A stretch of DNA of 44,876 nucleotides from Reyranellaceae bacterium (GCA_022844045.1 JALHMM010000050.1:1-44876); one strand, 5' to 3'. Shown: positions 7,195 through 16,660, numbered from the stretch's first letter. Notes: generated by a model not told the origin, from the letters alone. A program made the numbers and translations.

Positions 7195-8679
7195 ATGGCG
7201 AGCGGACACGCGCCGACGGAGAGCGAAGCCACGGTGAAGCCCGCCTCGCGGCTGGGCCAGGTGTCGTGGGCGCTGTTCGACTGGGCCAACCAGCCGTTCT
7301 TCACCCTGGTCACCACTTTCATCTTCGGCCCCTACTTCGCCGGCGAGCTGGTGGCCGGGCTGCAGGAAGCGCAGCTGCTGCAGGCGCTGGGCCGCGCCCC
7401 CAATCCCGCCGAGCTGGCGCAGATCAAGGAAGCCTCGGGCGCCGCCGGCCAGGCGGCGCTGGCCTTCACGCAATCGGCCTCCGGCATCCTGCTGGCGCTG
7501 CTCAGCCCGTTCCTCGGCTCGATGGCCGACATCACCGGTCGGCGCAAACCTTACATCCTGATCTTCCAGATCCTGACCGCGATCGGCTGCGGCATCCTGT
7601 GGTTCGCCACGCCGGGCAGCGCGGCGATCGTGCCGGCGATCTCCTTCGCGCTGATCCTCGCCACCATTGGCGCGGAGTTCTCGATCGTCTTCAACAACGC
7701 GCAGCTGCCCAACATCGTCGAGCCCAAGCGCATGGGCTGGCTCTCCGGGCTGGGCTGGGGCCTGGGCTATACCGGCGGCCTGCTGTCGCTGTTCATCGTG
7801 CTCGCGGTGCGCGATCCGTCGATGGTCGGGCTGGCGCCCTCCGGTAGTCCGCCGCTCTTCGGCCTCGACGCCAAGACCTTCGAGGTCGAGCGCCTGATCG
7901 GCCCGGCCTCGGCGCTGTGGCTGGCGCTGTTCGTGATTCCGATGTTCCTGTTCACGCCCGACGGCAAGGCGAGCGGCGTGGCACCGCTCGATGCGGCGCG
8001 CGACGGCGCGCGCCAGCTATGGGCGACGATCAAGAAGGTCGCGCACTATCGCAACCCGTTCATCTTTCTGATCGCCTACATGACCTACAACGACGGCCTC
8101 GCGGCGATCATCGCCTTCGGCGGCGTCTACGCCAAAGGCGTGTTCGGCTGGAGCACGGTCACGCTGGGTATCTTCGGCATCATCATCACCTTGGCGGCGA
8201 TCCCCGGCTGCCTGCTGGGCGGCCGGCTCGACGATCGCATCGGCTCGCGCCGCCTGGTGCTGATCACCACGGCCGGCGTGACGATCGCGGCGCTCGGCAT
8301 CCTCTCGGTCTCGGCCAACAGCATCCTGTTCTTCGTGTCGGCCGCTCCGCTCGATCCGGCGCGCGGCCTGTTCGGCTCGGCGCAGGAACTCACCTTCATG
8401 GCCTTCGCCCTGCTGCTCGGCATCTGCATGGGCCCGATGCAGGCGGGCAGCCGCACCATGATGGGCCGCCTGGCGCCGGCGGGCATGTCCGGAGAGTTCT
8501 ACGGCCTGTTCGCCCTGTCGGGCCGCGCCACGGCGTGGATGGCACCCACCGCCATCGCCATCGTCACGACAGCCACCGAAACCCAACGCTGGGGCGTCGC
8601 CGTCGTCATCCCTTTCCTGGTGATCGGCTTCATCCTGCTGTGGTTCGTGCGCGAGGAGCGAGCCTCAGCCGCGCACTGA
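7195..8679 (+). CDS. MFS transporter, UMF1 (Atg22-like) family
   Basis: A 494-residue multi-pass inner-membrane protein. The first helix carries FDWANQPFF, and GSMADITGRRKP follows helix 2, both typical of UMF1/Atg22-like MFS proteins. There are about twelve hydrophobic segments. Length fits the family. ATG 7195 is preferred because AAGGGG lies eight bases upstream; an in-frame GTG at 7186 overlaps that site. It follows the C39-like pair by 67 bp on the same strand and may be co-transcribed. Its 3' end overlaps the convergent oxygenase gene by 15 bases. Substrate unknown. Confidence 0.88.
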   Translation: MASGHAPTESEATVKPASRLGQVSWALFDWANQPFFTLVTTFIFGPYFAGELVAGLQEAQLLQALGRAPNPAELAQIKEASGAAGQAALAFTQSASGILLALLSPFLGSMADITGRRKPYILIFQILTAIGCGILWFATPGSAAIVPAISFALILATIGAEFSIVFNNAQLPNIVEPKRMGWLSGLGWGLGYTGGLLSLFIVLAVRDPSMVGLAPSGSPPLFGLDAKTFEVERLIGPASALWLALFVIPMFLFTPDGKASGVAPLDAARDGARQLWATIKKVAHYRNPFIFLIAYMTYNDGLAAIIAFGGVYAKGVFGWSTVTLGIFGIIITLAAIPGCLLGGRLDDRIGSRRLVLITTAGVTIAALGILSVSANSILFFVSAAPLDPARGLFGSAQELTFMAFALLLGICMGPMQAGSRTMMGRLAPAGMSGEFYGLFALSGRATAWMAPTAIAIVTTATETQRWGVAVVIPFLVIGFILLWFVREERASAAH

Positions 8680-9777
8680 TGGAGGCCGCTGCTGTTGCTG
8701 GGCCGCCTGCTGCTGCTTCTTGCGGTCGCGGAAGAAGGTCGTGAGCACGTAGCGCCTGCCCTCGGTGACCGGCAGCGCCTCGTGCAGCAGCGAGCAGGAG
8801 AAGATCGCCGCCATGCCCGCCTTGGGCTTGTAGCGCGTCGGCCCGTACTCGGGGAACACCAGCTCGCCGCCCTCGTAATCCTCGTTGAGGTTCAGCGACA
8901 CCGCGAAGGTGCGATCGGCCGTCTGCGGCGTGCCGTTGTCGCGATGGGCGCGGAAGAAATGCTGATGGCCGGCGGCGTAGGACAGGATGACATGCGCGTC
9001 GAAGCTGAACTCGGCTTCCCAGTTGAACACGCGCATCAGCTCCGGCCCGACGCGATAGGCCAGGCGATCGGAGATCTGTTTGGCCACGGCCGGGTCGCGC
9101 ACGATGTGGTCCTCCGTGCGCTTGCGATCGGCCGCCATAACGTTGCCATAGCGGCTCGACACGCCGCCGTCGCTGCGCTCGCCGCTGGTCCACAGCTCGA
9201 TCAGGCTCTTGCAGAAGGCCGGCTCGAAGACGCGCGGCAGCATCATCACCGGCGCCACCGCGCCGAACATCACCGTTTCAGGCGGACGGTCGGCGCGCGC
9301 CACCGCGATCGCCGCCAGCGCCGATTCGCGCAGCACGTCGACGTCGCTGCCAGTGAACTCGCCGACCAGGCGCTGGTTGGCGTCGAGCACCATCAGCCGG
9401 TGATCGTGCTGCGCCGACGCTTGCGCGCCCCGCGCGGGATCGGGCGACAGCAGTGTCCGCAGCACGCGGCGCTCGGCATCGCATAGCACCAGCGGCATGC
9501 CGCCGCTGCCGGGCATCTCGAAGTCCTTCAGCGCCGCCCGCGCCGAGGCCACGTTGACGCCGACAATCACCGCCGCCGACGCGCCGACCTCGGCGAGCGA
9601 GGCGATCAGCCCGACCATCGGACCGGTGGTGAGCAGCCGAAGATCGCCCAGCGCGATCACCACCAGCGGCTCGCCCAGCACGCTCCAGCTCAGCTTGTGG
9701 CCCATGCCGTCGACGCCGGGCAGCGCCACCTCGGGAAAACGATCGCCCGGCCGGAAGGGAAAGAACGCGCCGGTCAT
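8665..9777 (-). CDS. Prolyl-4-hydroxylase-like 2OG-Fe(II) oxygenase with thioredoxin-fold N-terminus
   Basis: A 370-residue two-part protein. Residues about 8-165 look like a peroxiredoxin/AhpC-type thioredoxin fold (GDRFPEVALPGVDG), but no Cys is visible at the peroxidatic site after WSVLGEPLVV, so this part is probably not an active peroxidase. Residues about 178-350 form a P4Hc-type 2-oxoglutarate oxygenase with iron ligands His278 and Asp280 (HRD) and His332 (LLHEALP), and a 2OG-binding Arg at 341 or 342. The C-terminus is Gln-rich (residues 355-363). ATG 9777 was chosen over an upstream GTG. The substrate may be a protein proline or a small molecule. Confidence 0.85.
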   Translation of the reverse strand: MTGAFFPFRPGDRFPEVALPGVDGMGHKLSWSVLGEPLVVIALGDLRLLTTGPMVGLIASLAEVGASAAVIVGVNVASARAALKDFEMPGSGGMPLVLCDAERRVLRTLLSPDPARGAQASAQHDHRLMVLDANQRLVGEFTGSDVDVLRESALAAIAVARADRPPETVMFGAVAPVMMLPRVFEPAFCKSLIELWTSGERSDGGVSSRYGNVMAADRKRTEDHIVRDPAVAKQISDRLAYRVGPELMRVFNWEAEFSFDAHVILSYAAGHQHFFRAHRDNGTPQTADRTFAVSLNLNEDYEGGELVFPEYGPTRYKPKAGMAAIFSCSLLHEALPVTEGRRYVLTTFFRDRKKQQQAAQQQQRPPSVRG

Positions 9778-9788
9778 TGGCCGCACCC

Positions 9789-9854
9789 TGTCATCCCGAG
9801 CGCAGCGAGGAATCCAGCGCCCGTTAGAGATCCCTCGCTACGCTCGGGATGACA
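9789..9854. repeat. Palindromic intergenic repeat (TGTCATCCCGAGCG family)
   Basis: The left arm begins TGTCATCCCGAGCG at 9789 and the right arm ends CGCTCGGGATGACA at 9854. It sits between the two 2OG-oxygenase genes. A second member of the same family is at 21489-21553. The hairpin could serve as a terminator or mRNA-processing site, but two copies in this window suggest a dispersed repeat. Confidence 0.85.
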
Positions 9855-9868
9855 GCGGCGGTATGGCA

Positions 9869-10513
9869 TCAGACGCTCAGATTGAAGGCGATGGAGATGC
9901 GTTCGGCGGTGCCGCGATAGGGCCGCACGCCGTGCAGCAACCAGGCCGGAAACATCACCAGCCGGCCGGCGCGCGGCGGGATCGATTCGCAGGCGCCGCC
10001 GGACAGGCCGCCCGGCGTGGCGAAGGCGAGCTGCGGCGCGTACATCGCCGGCGCCACACCGCGCGGGTCCATGAACTCCAGCTCGCCGCCCAGGGCCGGG
10101 TTGGCGGCGATACCGCCATCGTCGACGTAGTAGACGGCCGACCAGAATGAACCGGGATGGGTGTGGAACTCGTTGCCATGGCCGGCGCGGTTGATGTTGG
10201 CCCACATGTTGGCCTTCCACTGCACGCGCACCGGCTTGCCGGCACGGTCGGTGGTCAGGCGGTTGGCGACGTCGCGGCCGGCATCGAGCAGGCGCAGCGC
10301 CGACGCGCCGCCCCACTGGTTCATGTCCCAGCTCGACTGGTAGCCGCCGAGATTGCTGTGCTGCGCGCCCGGCACCGCCTTCTCGCGCTCGGTGATGACG
10401 CGCCGCAGATCGGCGTTCAGCCGCTGGGTGTCGGGCAGCTCGACCAGCACGACCGGCGTGGCGAAGAGCGGCGTCACCTCGACGCGCGCGCCATTGGGCA
10501 GGGTGGTGTTCAT
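9869..10513 (-). CDS. TIGR02466-like putative 2OG-Fe(II) oxygenase
   Basis: A 214-residue protein of the small TIGR02466-type family of putative 2-oxoglutarate/iron oxygenases. Visible hallmarks are the FHTHPGSFWSAVYYVDDG segment (His117 and His119) and the C-terminal LVMFPAWLLHGVRPYRG with His194, then ERISIAFN with Arg205. ATG 10513 was chosen over the preceding in-frame GTG. It lies ten bases after tsaD on the same strand, so tsaD, this gene and perhaps the P4H-like gene could form one transcript, although a hairpin repeat separates the two oxygenases. Substrate unknown. Confidence 0.85.
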   Translation of the reverse strand: MNTTLPNGARVEVTPLFATPVVLVELPDTQRLNADLRRVITEREKAVPGAQHSNLGGYQSSWDMNQWGGASALRLLDAGRDVANRLTTDRAGKPVRVQWKANMWANINRAGHGNEFHTHPGSFWSAVYYVDDGGIAANPALGGELEFMDPRGVAPAMYAPQLAFATPGGLSGGACESIPPRAGRLVMFPAWLLHGVRPYRGTAERISIAFNLSV

Positions 10514-10523
10514 CACCGGAAGC

Positions 10524-11615
10524 CTACACCTTCACGCCCGCACCGACACCAGATCGGCCGATCACGGCCTGGGCGGATTCGTCGAGCGGCCAGCGGGGGC
10601 GCGGCGCGAAGTCGAGGCCGTCGCGCTGGCCCAGCAGCAGCCGCTCCAGACCGGCCCAGGCCACCATCGCGCCGTTGTCGGTGCAGAGCGCCGGCGGCGG
10701 TGCGATCAGGACCGCGTCGCGCGTGGCGGCCAGCTCGCTCAGCCGCGCGCGCAGATAGGCGTTGGCCGCCACACCGCCGGCGACGACCAGGGGCACGGGT
10801 CGTGGCGCGCCGGTGCCGAGGCGGTCGCGGAACATTGTGAGCGCGTTGGCACAGCGATCCGCCAGCACCTCGCCTACCGTGCGTTGGAAGCTGGCGGCGA
10901 GATCGGCGATGCCCTGTGTGTCACTCGGCGTCAATGATTGCGCCACCACGCGCACCGCTGTCTTCAGGCCGGAGAAGGAAAAATCGCAGCCCGGCTTGCG
11001 CCACATCGGCCGCGGCAGGTCGAAGCGGCGGGCATCGCCGGTCTTCGCCGCCTGCTCGACCGCCGGTCCGCCAGGAAAGCCCAGCCCGAGCAGCTTGGCG
11101 GTCTTGTCGAAGGACTCGCCGACCGCGTCGTCGATCGTCGTGCCCAGGCGCTTATAGCGGCCGACGCCTTCGACCGCGAGCAGTTGGCAGTGGCCGCCGG
11201 AGACCAGCAGCAGCAGGAACGGGAAGTCGACCGGCTCGACCAGGCGCACGGTCAGCGCATGCGCCTCGAGATGGTTGACGGCGAGGAAGGGCTTGCCGGT
11301 GGCCAGCGCGACCGCCTTGGCCGTGGTGACGCCCACGATCACGCCGCCGATCAGCCCCGGTCCGCCGGTGGCGGCCACGCCGTCGAGCTGATCGAAGTCG
11401 AGGCCCGCCTCGTCCATGGCGCGCTGCACGACCACGTCGATCACCTCGACATGGGCGCGCGCCGCGAGCTCCGGAACCACGCCGCCAAAGCGGGCATGCT
11501 CAGCCAACTGTGCCCGCACGACGTTGGAGCGCAGCCGGCCGACGGGCGCGGACTCGGCCTCGACCACGGCGGCCGCCGTCTCGTCGCAGCTGGTCTCGAT
11601 GCCCAGGACGATCAT
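10524..11615 (-). CDS. tsaD: tRNA N6-adenosine threonylcarbamoyltransferase TsaD
   Basis: A 363-residue universal enzyme that moves the threonylcarbamoyl group to A37 of ANN-decoding tRNAs (t6A), with TsaB and TsaE. The N-terminal [11 protein letters not shown] (6-16), metal-binding His115 and His119 (NHLEAHA) and LVSGGH are diagnostic of the ASKHA-fold Kae1/TsaD family. ATG 11615 gives the standard N-terminus; an in-frame ATG lies six codons upstream. It is divergent from hemC with a 73-bp gap, an arrangement I recall from other alphaproteobacteria. Cytoplasmic and normally essential. Confidence 0.97.
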   Translation of the reverse strand: MIVLGIETSCDETAAAVVEAESAPVGRLRSNVVRAQLAEHARFGGVVPELAARAHVEVIDVVVQRAMDEAGLDFDQLDGVAATGGPGLIGGVIVGVTTAKAVALATGKPFLAVNHLEAHALTVRLVEPVDFPFLLLLVSGGHCQLLAVEGVGRYKRLGTTIDDAVGESFDKTAKLLGLGFPGGPAVEQAAKTGDARRFDLPRPMWRKPGCDFSFSGLKTAVRVVAQSLTPSDTQGIADLAASFQRTVGEVLADRCANALTMFRDRLGTGAPRPVPLVVAGGVAANAYLRARLSELAATRDAVLIAPPPALCTDNGAMVAWAGLERLLLGQRDGLDFAPRPRWPLDESAQAVIGRSGVGAGVKV

Positions 11616-11688
11616 CGCCGCCTTGTAGCCCATCCAGGCGGCACGATGGGGCTTTTCCGCCGCCGCCGCGCCCGCTACACGGGTGATC

Positions 11689-12606
11689 ATGAGCAAGCCC
11701 GTCCTGCGCCTCGGCACGCGCGGCAGCCCGCTGGCCCTGGTCCAGGCCAACCAGGTGCGCGACGCGCTGATGGCGGCGCATCCCGGGCTCGCGGTCGAGA
11801 TCGTCGTCATCCGCACCACCGGCGACGCGGTGCAGGACCGCCCGCTGTCGGAGATCGGCGGCAAGGGGCTGTTCACCCGCGAGATCGAGGACGGCCTGCT
11901 GGGCGGCACGCTCGACATCGCCGTGCACAGCGCCAAGGACATGCTGCCGGTGCTGCCCGACGGGCTGATGCTGGCGGCCTTCCGCGAGCGCGAGGATCCG
12001 CGCGACGCGCTGGTCTCGCCCGGCCCCATCGCGCGCCTTGCCGATCTGCCCAGGGGCGCGACCGTCGCCACGGTGGCGCTGCGGCGCAAGGCGCTGCTGT
12101 TGCATGCGCGGCCGGACATCAGGACCGTGCCGATCCGCGGCAATGTCGACACCCGGCTGCGCAAGCTCGACGAGGGCGTGGCCCAGGCGATCCTGCTGGC
12201 GCGCGCCGGGCTGAACCGGCTGGGCCGCGGCGGGCTCGGCGTGCCGGTGCCGGTCGAGGACATGCTGCCCGCCGTCGGCCAGGGCGCGATCGCCATCGAG
12301 TGCCGCGGCGCCGATGGCGCCACGCGCGATCTGCTGTCGGCGATCAACCACGGGCCGACCGAGACCTGCGTACGCGCCGAGTTCGCCATGCAGGCGGTGC
12401 TCGAAGGCTCCTGCCGCACGCCGATCGCCGGCTACGCGGTGCTCGCCGATGGCGGCCTGTGGCTGCGCGCGCTGGTGGCGCGGCCCGACGGCTCGGAGGT
12501 GCTCGCCGCCGAGCGCCGAGGCGCCGCGCGCGACGCCCTGGCTTTGGGCGAGGATGCCGGCCGCGAATTGCGCGGCCGCGCCGGTCCGCACTTCTTCGAG
12601 GCGTGA
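11689..12606 (+). CDS. hemC: Porphobilinogen deaminase (hydroxymethylbilane synthase)
   Basis: A 305-residue enzyme that condenses four porphobilinogens into hydroxymethylbilane for haem. [13 protein letters not shown] opens the protein and Cys242 in [11 protein letters not shown] anchors the dipyrromethane cofactor, the same number as in E. coli HemC. The loop usually reading GTSSLRR is changed to [10 protein letters not shown], keeping both Arg. ATG 11689 was preferred over an in-frame GTG two codons earlier. HemD usually follows hemC but is not found downstream here. Confidence 0.96.
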   Translation: MSKPVLRLGTRGSPLALVQANQVRDALMAAHPGLAVEIVVIRTTGDAVQDRPLSEIGGKGLFTREIEDGLLGGTLDIAVHSAKDMLPVLPDGLMLAAFREREDPRDALVSPGPIARLADLPRGATVATVALRRKALLLHARPDIRTVPIRGNVDTRLRKLDEGVAQAILLARAGLNRLGRGGLGVPVPVEDMLPAVGQGAIAIECRGADGATRDLLSAINHGPTETCVRAEFAMQAVLEGSCRTPIAGYAVLADGGLWLRALVARPDGSEVLAAERRGAARDALALGEDAGRELRGRAGPHFFEA

Positions 12607-12688
12607 CCGTCATGCGCGTGCTGCAGACTCGATCTCCGGCCTGTCGATTTCGTTGTAGGTTGAAGGCGTCCAGTGAAAGTTCGCCCCG

Positions 12689-13999
12689 ATGTTGCTGCCA
12701 CCCGATCATCCTCGACGGATCGCCCTGAACGACGAGGTGCACGCGCGCCCGCCGGAGCCGCTGCGCGCGCCGTGCCGCCTGTCTTATGTTGCCTTGGTGT
12801 CCCCACCAGAGCGACGCGACGAGGAGTGGCGTGCCGTCGGCGCGCTCTGCGAGCGCTTCGGCGTCGCGACACCGCCTCATGCCCTCAATCGCTACACCGC
12901 CGATCTCGGGCGATTCCGCATGATCTTCGAAAGGCACACCGAGTTCGCCCGCTACACCTTCATCGCGCCATCGAGCGACGACACGCCCTTCGCTGAACCG
13001 GCGATCGCCGAGGTGCCGGCGGAGTGGCTCGCGGCGCTGCCCGGTGAGGTCATCGTCGCGACGCATGTCGCGTTGGTCCGCGATGGCGAAGAGGTGCCCG
13101 ACCACGAAGTGGCGGCACGGTATTTCGGCGGCAATCAGTTGATCGGATCGACGATCGCTGGAGGCGCCGCGACCGCATTGACCGACTTACGCGTGCATGG
13201 AGATGGATTCGGGAGGCTGCTCGTCGCAGACCGAGCGCTAACATCCCGCCAAGCCGGACGGATGATACAACGGCTTCTGGAGATCGACACATACCGCTTG
13301 ATGGCGCTATTGGCCTTGCCGATCGCCCAGGAGATGTCACCGTTTCTGACCACATGCGAACGCGAGCTGACAGATATCGCCACGGCGCTCGTCGGTGCCA
13401 GCGAGTCCGATGAACCGTTGCTGCTCGACAGGTTGACCGCGCTCGAGGGCGCCATAGCCAGCCGTGGCTCGGAGAGTCACTTCCGCTTTGGTGCCGCGGC
13501 GGCCTACTACGAGCTCGTGCAGCGCAGGATCGCCGAGCTCCGCGAAGACCGGCTTCGAGGCCTGCAGAAGTTTCATGAGTTCATCGAGCGCCGCCTCGCC
13601 CCAGCGATGAATACCTGCAGGTCGATCGGCGAACGCCAGGACCTACTGTCAAGCCGCGTCGCACGGGCCACGCAGCTTCTGTCGACCCGGGTGGATGTGA
13701 ACCGTGAGAGGCAGAACCAAGCGGTCTTGCGCTCGATGAATCATCGAGCCGCGTTGCAGCTCAGGCTGCAGAGTACCGTCGAGGGATTGTCGATAGCGGC
13801 GGTCACCTACTACGTGGTTGGGCTTGTGGGCTACGCCGCAAAGGCGTTGAGTTCAGTTGGAATTGCCGTGAACGCCGAGATCGCTATGGGGATCAGCATA
13901 CCGATCGTCGCCGCCATCATGGCGCTCGGCATACGCAGTATCCACAGGCTCATCGCCAAGCAACGCGGAACAGTTCCCGAAGGAAACTGGAATGGCTAA
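12689..13999 (+). CDS. DUF3422 family membrane protein
   Basis: A 436-residue protein of the DUF3422 family. It opens with a conserved LNDEVHARPPEPL segment (14-26). A long soluble region carries GGNQLIGSTIAGG and a predicted coiled stretch with many Arg, Gln and Leu (about 290-375). Two hydrophobic segments follow near the C-terminus (about 375-420), so it is a tail-anchored inner-membrane protein with a large cytoplasmic part. It lies 82 bp after hemC on the same strand. Base use shifts towards lower GC in its 3' half, leading into the degenerate region. Function unknown. Confidence 0.88.
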   Translation: MLLPPDHPRRIALNDEVHARPPEPLRAPCRLSYVALVSPPERRDEEWRAVGALCERFGVATPPHALNRYTADLGRFRMIFERHTEFARYTFIAPSSDDTPFAEPAIAEVPAEWLAALPGEVIVATHVALVRDGEEVPDHEVAARYFGGNQLIGSTIAGGAATALTDLRVHGDGFGRLLVADRALTSRQAGRMIQRLLEIDTYRLMALLALPIAQEMSPFLTTCERELTDIATALVGASESDEPLLLDRLTALEGAIASRGSESHFRFGAAAAYYELVQRRIAELREDRLRGLQKFHEFIERRLAPAMNTCRSIGERQDLLSSRVARATQLLSTRVDVNRERQNQAVLRSMNHRAALQLRLQSTVEGLSIAAVTYYVVGLVGYAAKALSSVGIAVNAEIAMGISIPIVAAIMALGIRSIHRLIAKQRGTVPEGNWNG

Positions 14000-14837
14000 C
14001 GACGACCCTCCCTGTTGACCGCGATTCATCAGCGCTCGCCCAGCGGACTTGTAAGGCTCCAGGCTCTAGCGGCTGATTGTCCTCTTCGAAGTCAGATCTT
14101 CTTCGGCATATCGCGACGCGTCCGCACGATCGGCAACACCTTTGACGACCTTGGGCTTGCTATTCTTTTCGACCCGAACGTAGTGCGCGAGCCGCGCGGG
14201 GGTGTCTTTACGCGCTTTGCTATGTCTGCCAGGAAAAGTGAATCAAAGTCCGCACCCGACTTGTCCTGAGAACGTGGAGCCTCGCCGACCGCATGGGATC
14301 GCGCGCGAAACCCGTAAGCAAGGCGATCCTCCCCTTCGGTGCTCGAGTTCTCTCGAACTCCTTGATGATCTGTTCATGGTCAGCCACGGACGTGTCGCGG
14401 CTCGATTACGACCTACACAGCCAACCTCGGTGGCAGGTTGCCGCAACTTAAACAATGATTGCAAAATCAGCCAAACGCTACGGGTGGCATCGCCAAGGCT
14501 TCTGGCTTCCGTAACCGCAATAGCCAAACACACCGAGAGGCGGAGGCGGCGCGAACGCCCGCTAGGGCGCCTGTGACAGTGCGCCTATCTGGTCATCGTG
14601 CTCGCCCTTCGGAAACGCCAGCGCCTCCCGCTTGAAGTCCTCAATCCAGTGGGTCCGCCTCGGTAGCTGAACAGCACCAGCATCAATTGGCGCGGTCTGC
14701 GCGGCCATGCCCATGACCTCGTCGTCCTCAAGCTGTACGGCGATCAGAGAGGTGTTCCGACACCGCGGATCCTCGTATCAGAGAACTTACCGCGCAGAAC
14801 GGCTTGCCCCGGCCTGACTCCACGGCCAACCCGCCGC
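14000..14837. other. Degenerate lower-GC stretch without intact genes
   Basis: These 838 bases hold no convincing complete gene. GC is visibly lower than on either side and stops are frequent. The one recognisable item is the terminase remnant at 14562-14777. A minus-strand open stretch at 14066-14242 encodes a charged, lysine-rich peptide without a start codon and could be another relic. No integrase, transposase, tRNA or direct-repeat boundary was seen. The region is best read as the decayed footprint of a prophage or other insertion. Confidence 0.6.
14562..14777 (-). pseudogene. C-terminal remnant of phage terminase large subunit
   Basis: Reading the minus strand from 14777 to the TAG at 14562-14564 gives 71 residues with the terminase large-subunit C-terminus. 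They contain MGMAAQTAPIDAGAVQLPR, then HWIEDFKREALAFPKGEHDDQ and an ALSQA ending. Intact relatives typically read VMRM-AQTA, then LPR-x-W-x-x-DF, then AFP-x-G-x-HDDQVDSLSQ. Here the last catalytic Asp is replaced (HDDQIGA), an in-frame TGA lies just upstream, and part of the linker seems deleted. The ATPase domain is absent. It is a non-functional fragment of a past prophage. Confidence 0.75.
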
Positions 14838-16034
14838 CTATCCGAGAATGCCCAGCCCCTTCAGCTTGGCGATCTCATCAGTGGAATAACCGGCGTCGCG
14901 CAGCACCATCTCCGAATGTTGGCCGACGGCGGGGGCGCGGGCGGGCGCGGTCTTGGTCGCGTCGTCGAGGTGGAACGGGCTCGCCACGGTCAGGCCCTTG
15001 CCGTCGGCGAAAGGCACGAGCGCGCCGATGTCGCGTGACTGCCGATCATCGGCCGCCTCATCGACAGTGTAGACGGCACCGAAGGTCACGCCCGCCGCCT
15101 CGAGGATCGACCGCCACTCCACGAGGTCGCGCTGGGCGAAGACGTCGTCCAGGATCGCCGTCAGCGCCATCGCGTTCTCGCGCCGCGCGGACTGCGTCGC
15201 GAAACGCGGATCGTCCACTAGGTGGGTCGCGCCGATCGCCGCCAGGAACGCGGCGAGCTGTCGCGCCTCGTTGTGCAGGGCCATCAGGAACCAGCGGCCG
15301 TCGCGGCAACGGTAGTGATTGGCCAGCGCGCTGGGCGTGTGGGCGCGCGGCGGCCGCGGCACCACGTGCTCGCCGAACAGCCTGTTCTGCACGAAGCAGG
15401 CGTTGGCCCAGAGGCCATTCTGTAACAGCGAGGTCTGCGCGACACCACCACGCCCGGTCCGCTCGCGGCGATAGAGTGCCGTCACGATCGCGGCATAGAG
15501 CGCGGTCGCGGTTGGATGATCGCCCATGCCCGGCATCGAGCGCGCGGGATCGGTGTGGGCGGTGGCCCGCACCATGTCCATCAGGCCGGTGCGCGCCCAA
15601 TAGGCCGTCGCGTCGAATCCCGTCCTGGCCGCCTCCGCCCCGGCCTCGCCGTAGGCGGATATCGAGCCATAGATGAGCCGCGGGTTGACGGCGAGAAGGT
15701 CGGCCGCCACGATCTTCAGTCGCTCGCGTACGGGCAAGGGGAAGTTGGTGATGAACACATCGCTCGAGGCGATCAGCCGATAGAGCACGGCAAGGCCGTC
15801 ACTGTGCTTGAGGTCGATCGCTAGGCTGCGCTTGTTGCGCGACGTCAGCTGCCACCAATAGTCGGTCGCCTTGCCGGGCACGGGCACCGCCGCGCGCCAG
15901 GGATCGCCGGCGCCCGGCGGCTCGAGCTTGATCACGTCGGCGCCGAAGTCCGAGAGGATCGTCGCCGCCGCCGGCCCGGCGATCCAGCTCGCGCAGTCGA
16001 CGACCTTCAATCCGGTGAATATGCCCTCGGCCAT
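14838..16034 (-). CDS. CaiB/BaiF-type class III CoA-transferase
   Basis: A 398-residue class III CoA-transferase. The nucleotide-fold opening is VVDCASWIAGP with GADVIKLEPP (31-40). The catalytic Asp is at 172 in PGMGDHPTA. Later blocks such as NKRSLAIDLK and INF-type NPRLIYGSISAYG are canonical. ATG 16034 has GAAGGG nine bases upstream. It is divergent from the CMD-like gene (66-bp gap). The stop lies only 60 bp from the terminase relic, so the relic abuts its 3' end. Acyl substrates unknown. Confidence 0.93.
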   Translation of the reverse strand: MAEGIFTGLKVVDCASWIAGPAAATILSDFGADVIKLEPPGAGDPWRAAVPVPGKATDYWWQLTSRNKRSLAIDLKHSDGLAVLYRLIASSDVFITNFPLPVRERLKIVAADLLAVNPRLIYGSISAYGEAGAEAARTGFDATAYWARTGLMDMVRATAHTDPARSMPGMGDHPTATALYAAIVTALYRRERTGRGGVAQTSLLQNGLWANACFVQNRLFGEHVVPRPPRAHTPSALANHYRCRDGRWFLMALHNEARQLAAFLAAIGATHLVDDPRFATQSARRENAMALTAILDDVFAQRDLVEWRSILEAAGVTFGAVYTVDEAADDRQSRDIGALVPFADGKGLTVASPFHLDDATKTAPARAPAVGQHSEMVLRDAGYSTDEIAKLKGLGILG

Positions 16035-16099
16035 CGCGGATACCCTTCGACCATCGCCACCCAGACGGCATACTAGCGCACGAAACAGGAGGAACGCCG

Positions 16100-16660
16100 A
16101 TGTCAGAAACACCGACCTTCGGTCGCTACGCGGAAATTCCCTACGACCAGATGACCCCGGAACAGCAGGAGGGCTACAGGGCCATGCTCGAGGCCCGTGG
16201 TGGCCTGCCGGGCCCCGCGAAGATCTGGATCCATAATCCCAAGCTGGCGAAAGTCGTCGGCCCGTTCGGCGGACATTTCCATCCAGGCCGCTACTCGCTC
16301 TCCGAGCGCGAGCGCGAGATCGCGGTTTGCGTCATCACCAGTCGTTGGCATTCGGCCTACCCGACCTCGGCGCACGAACGGATCGCCAAGCGCGTCGGGC
16401 TGCCACCCGCCAAGGTCGACGCGATCCTCTGCGGCATGACCACCGCGTTCGACGACGAGCGCGAGCAGATCGTCTACGAGATGGCGATCGTGCTGTCGAA
16501 TGCGCGCTGGGTGCCGCGCGGCCTCTACGATCGCGCGCTCAAGGCGCTCGGCCATGTCGGCATCACCGACGTCATCACCTTGATGGGGCACTACAGCAGC
16601 GTCGCGATGACGCTGGCCTTCTACGATGTCCCCGACGGCGCGACCGGCATGGCGCGCTGA
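16100..16660 (+). CDS. Carboxymuconolactone-decarboxylase/AhpD-like protein without Cys pair
   Basis: A 186-residue all-helical protein of the CMD/AhpD-like superfamily. The core helix reads REREIAVCVITSRW, and the active-site region is HSAYPTSAHERIAKRVGL. AhpD-type members carry CxxC at the position of YPTS here, so a peroxidase-reductase role is unlikely. His of SAHE is kept, as in decarboxylase-type members. ATG 16100 has a strong AGGAGG site. It may work with the adjacent divergent CoA-transferase, but the reaction is unknown. Confidence 0.82.
   Translation: MSETPTFGRYAEIPYDQMTPEQQEGYRAMLEARGGLPGPAKIWIHNPKLAKVVGPFGGHFHPGRYSLSEREREIAVCVITSRWHSAYPTSAHERIAKRVGLPPAKVDAILCGMTTAFDDEREQIVYEMAIVLSNARWVPRGLYDRALKALGHVGITDVITLMGHYSSVAMTLAFYDVPDGATGMAR

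Noticed and set aside
10938..12728. A 596-codon plus-strand frame antisense to tsaD and overlapping hemC
   Set aside because: Low-complexity Arg/Ala-rich translation; tsaD and hemC carry full family motifs in the same DNA.
14066..14242. A lysine-rich minus-strand open stretch in the degenerate region
   Set aside because: No start codon, and no recognisable family; it may be another phage relic but cannot be supported as a gene.
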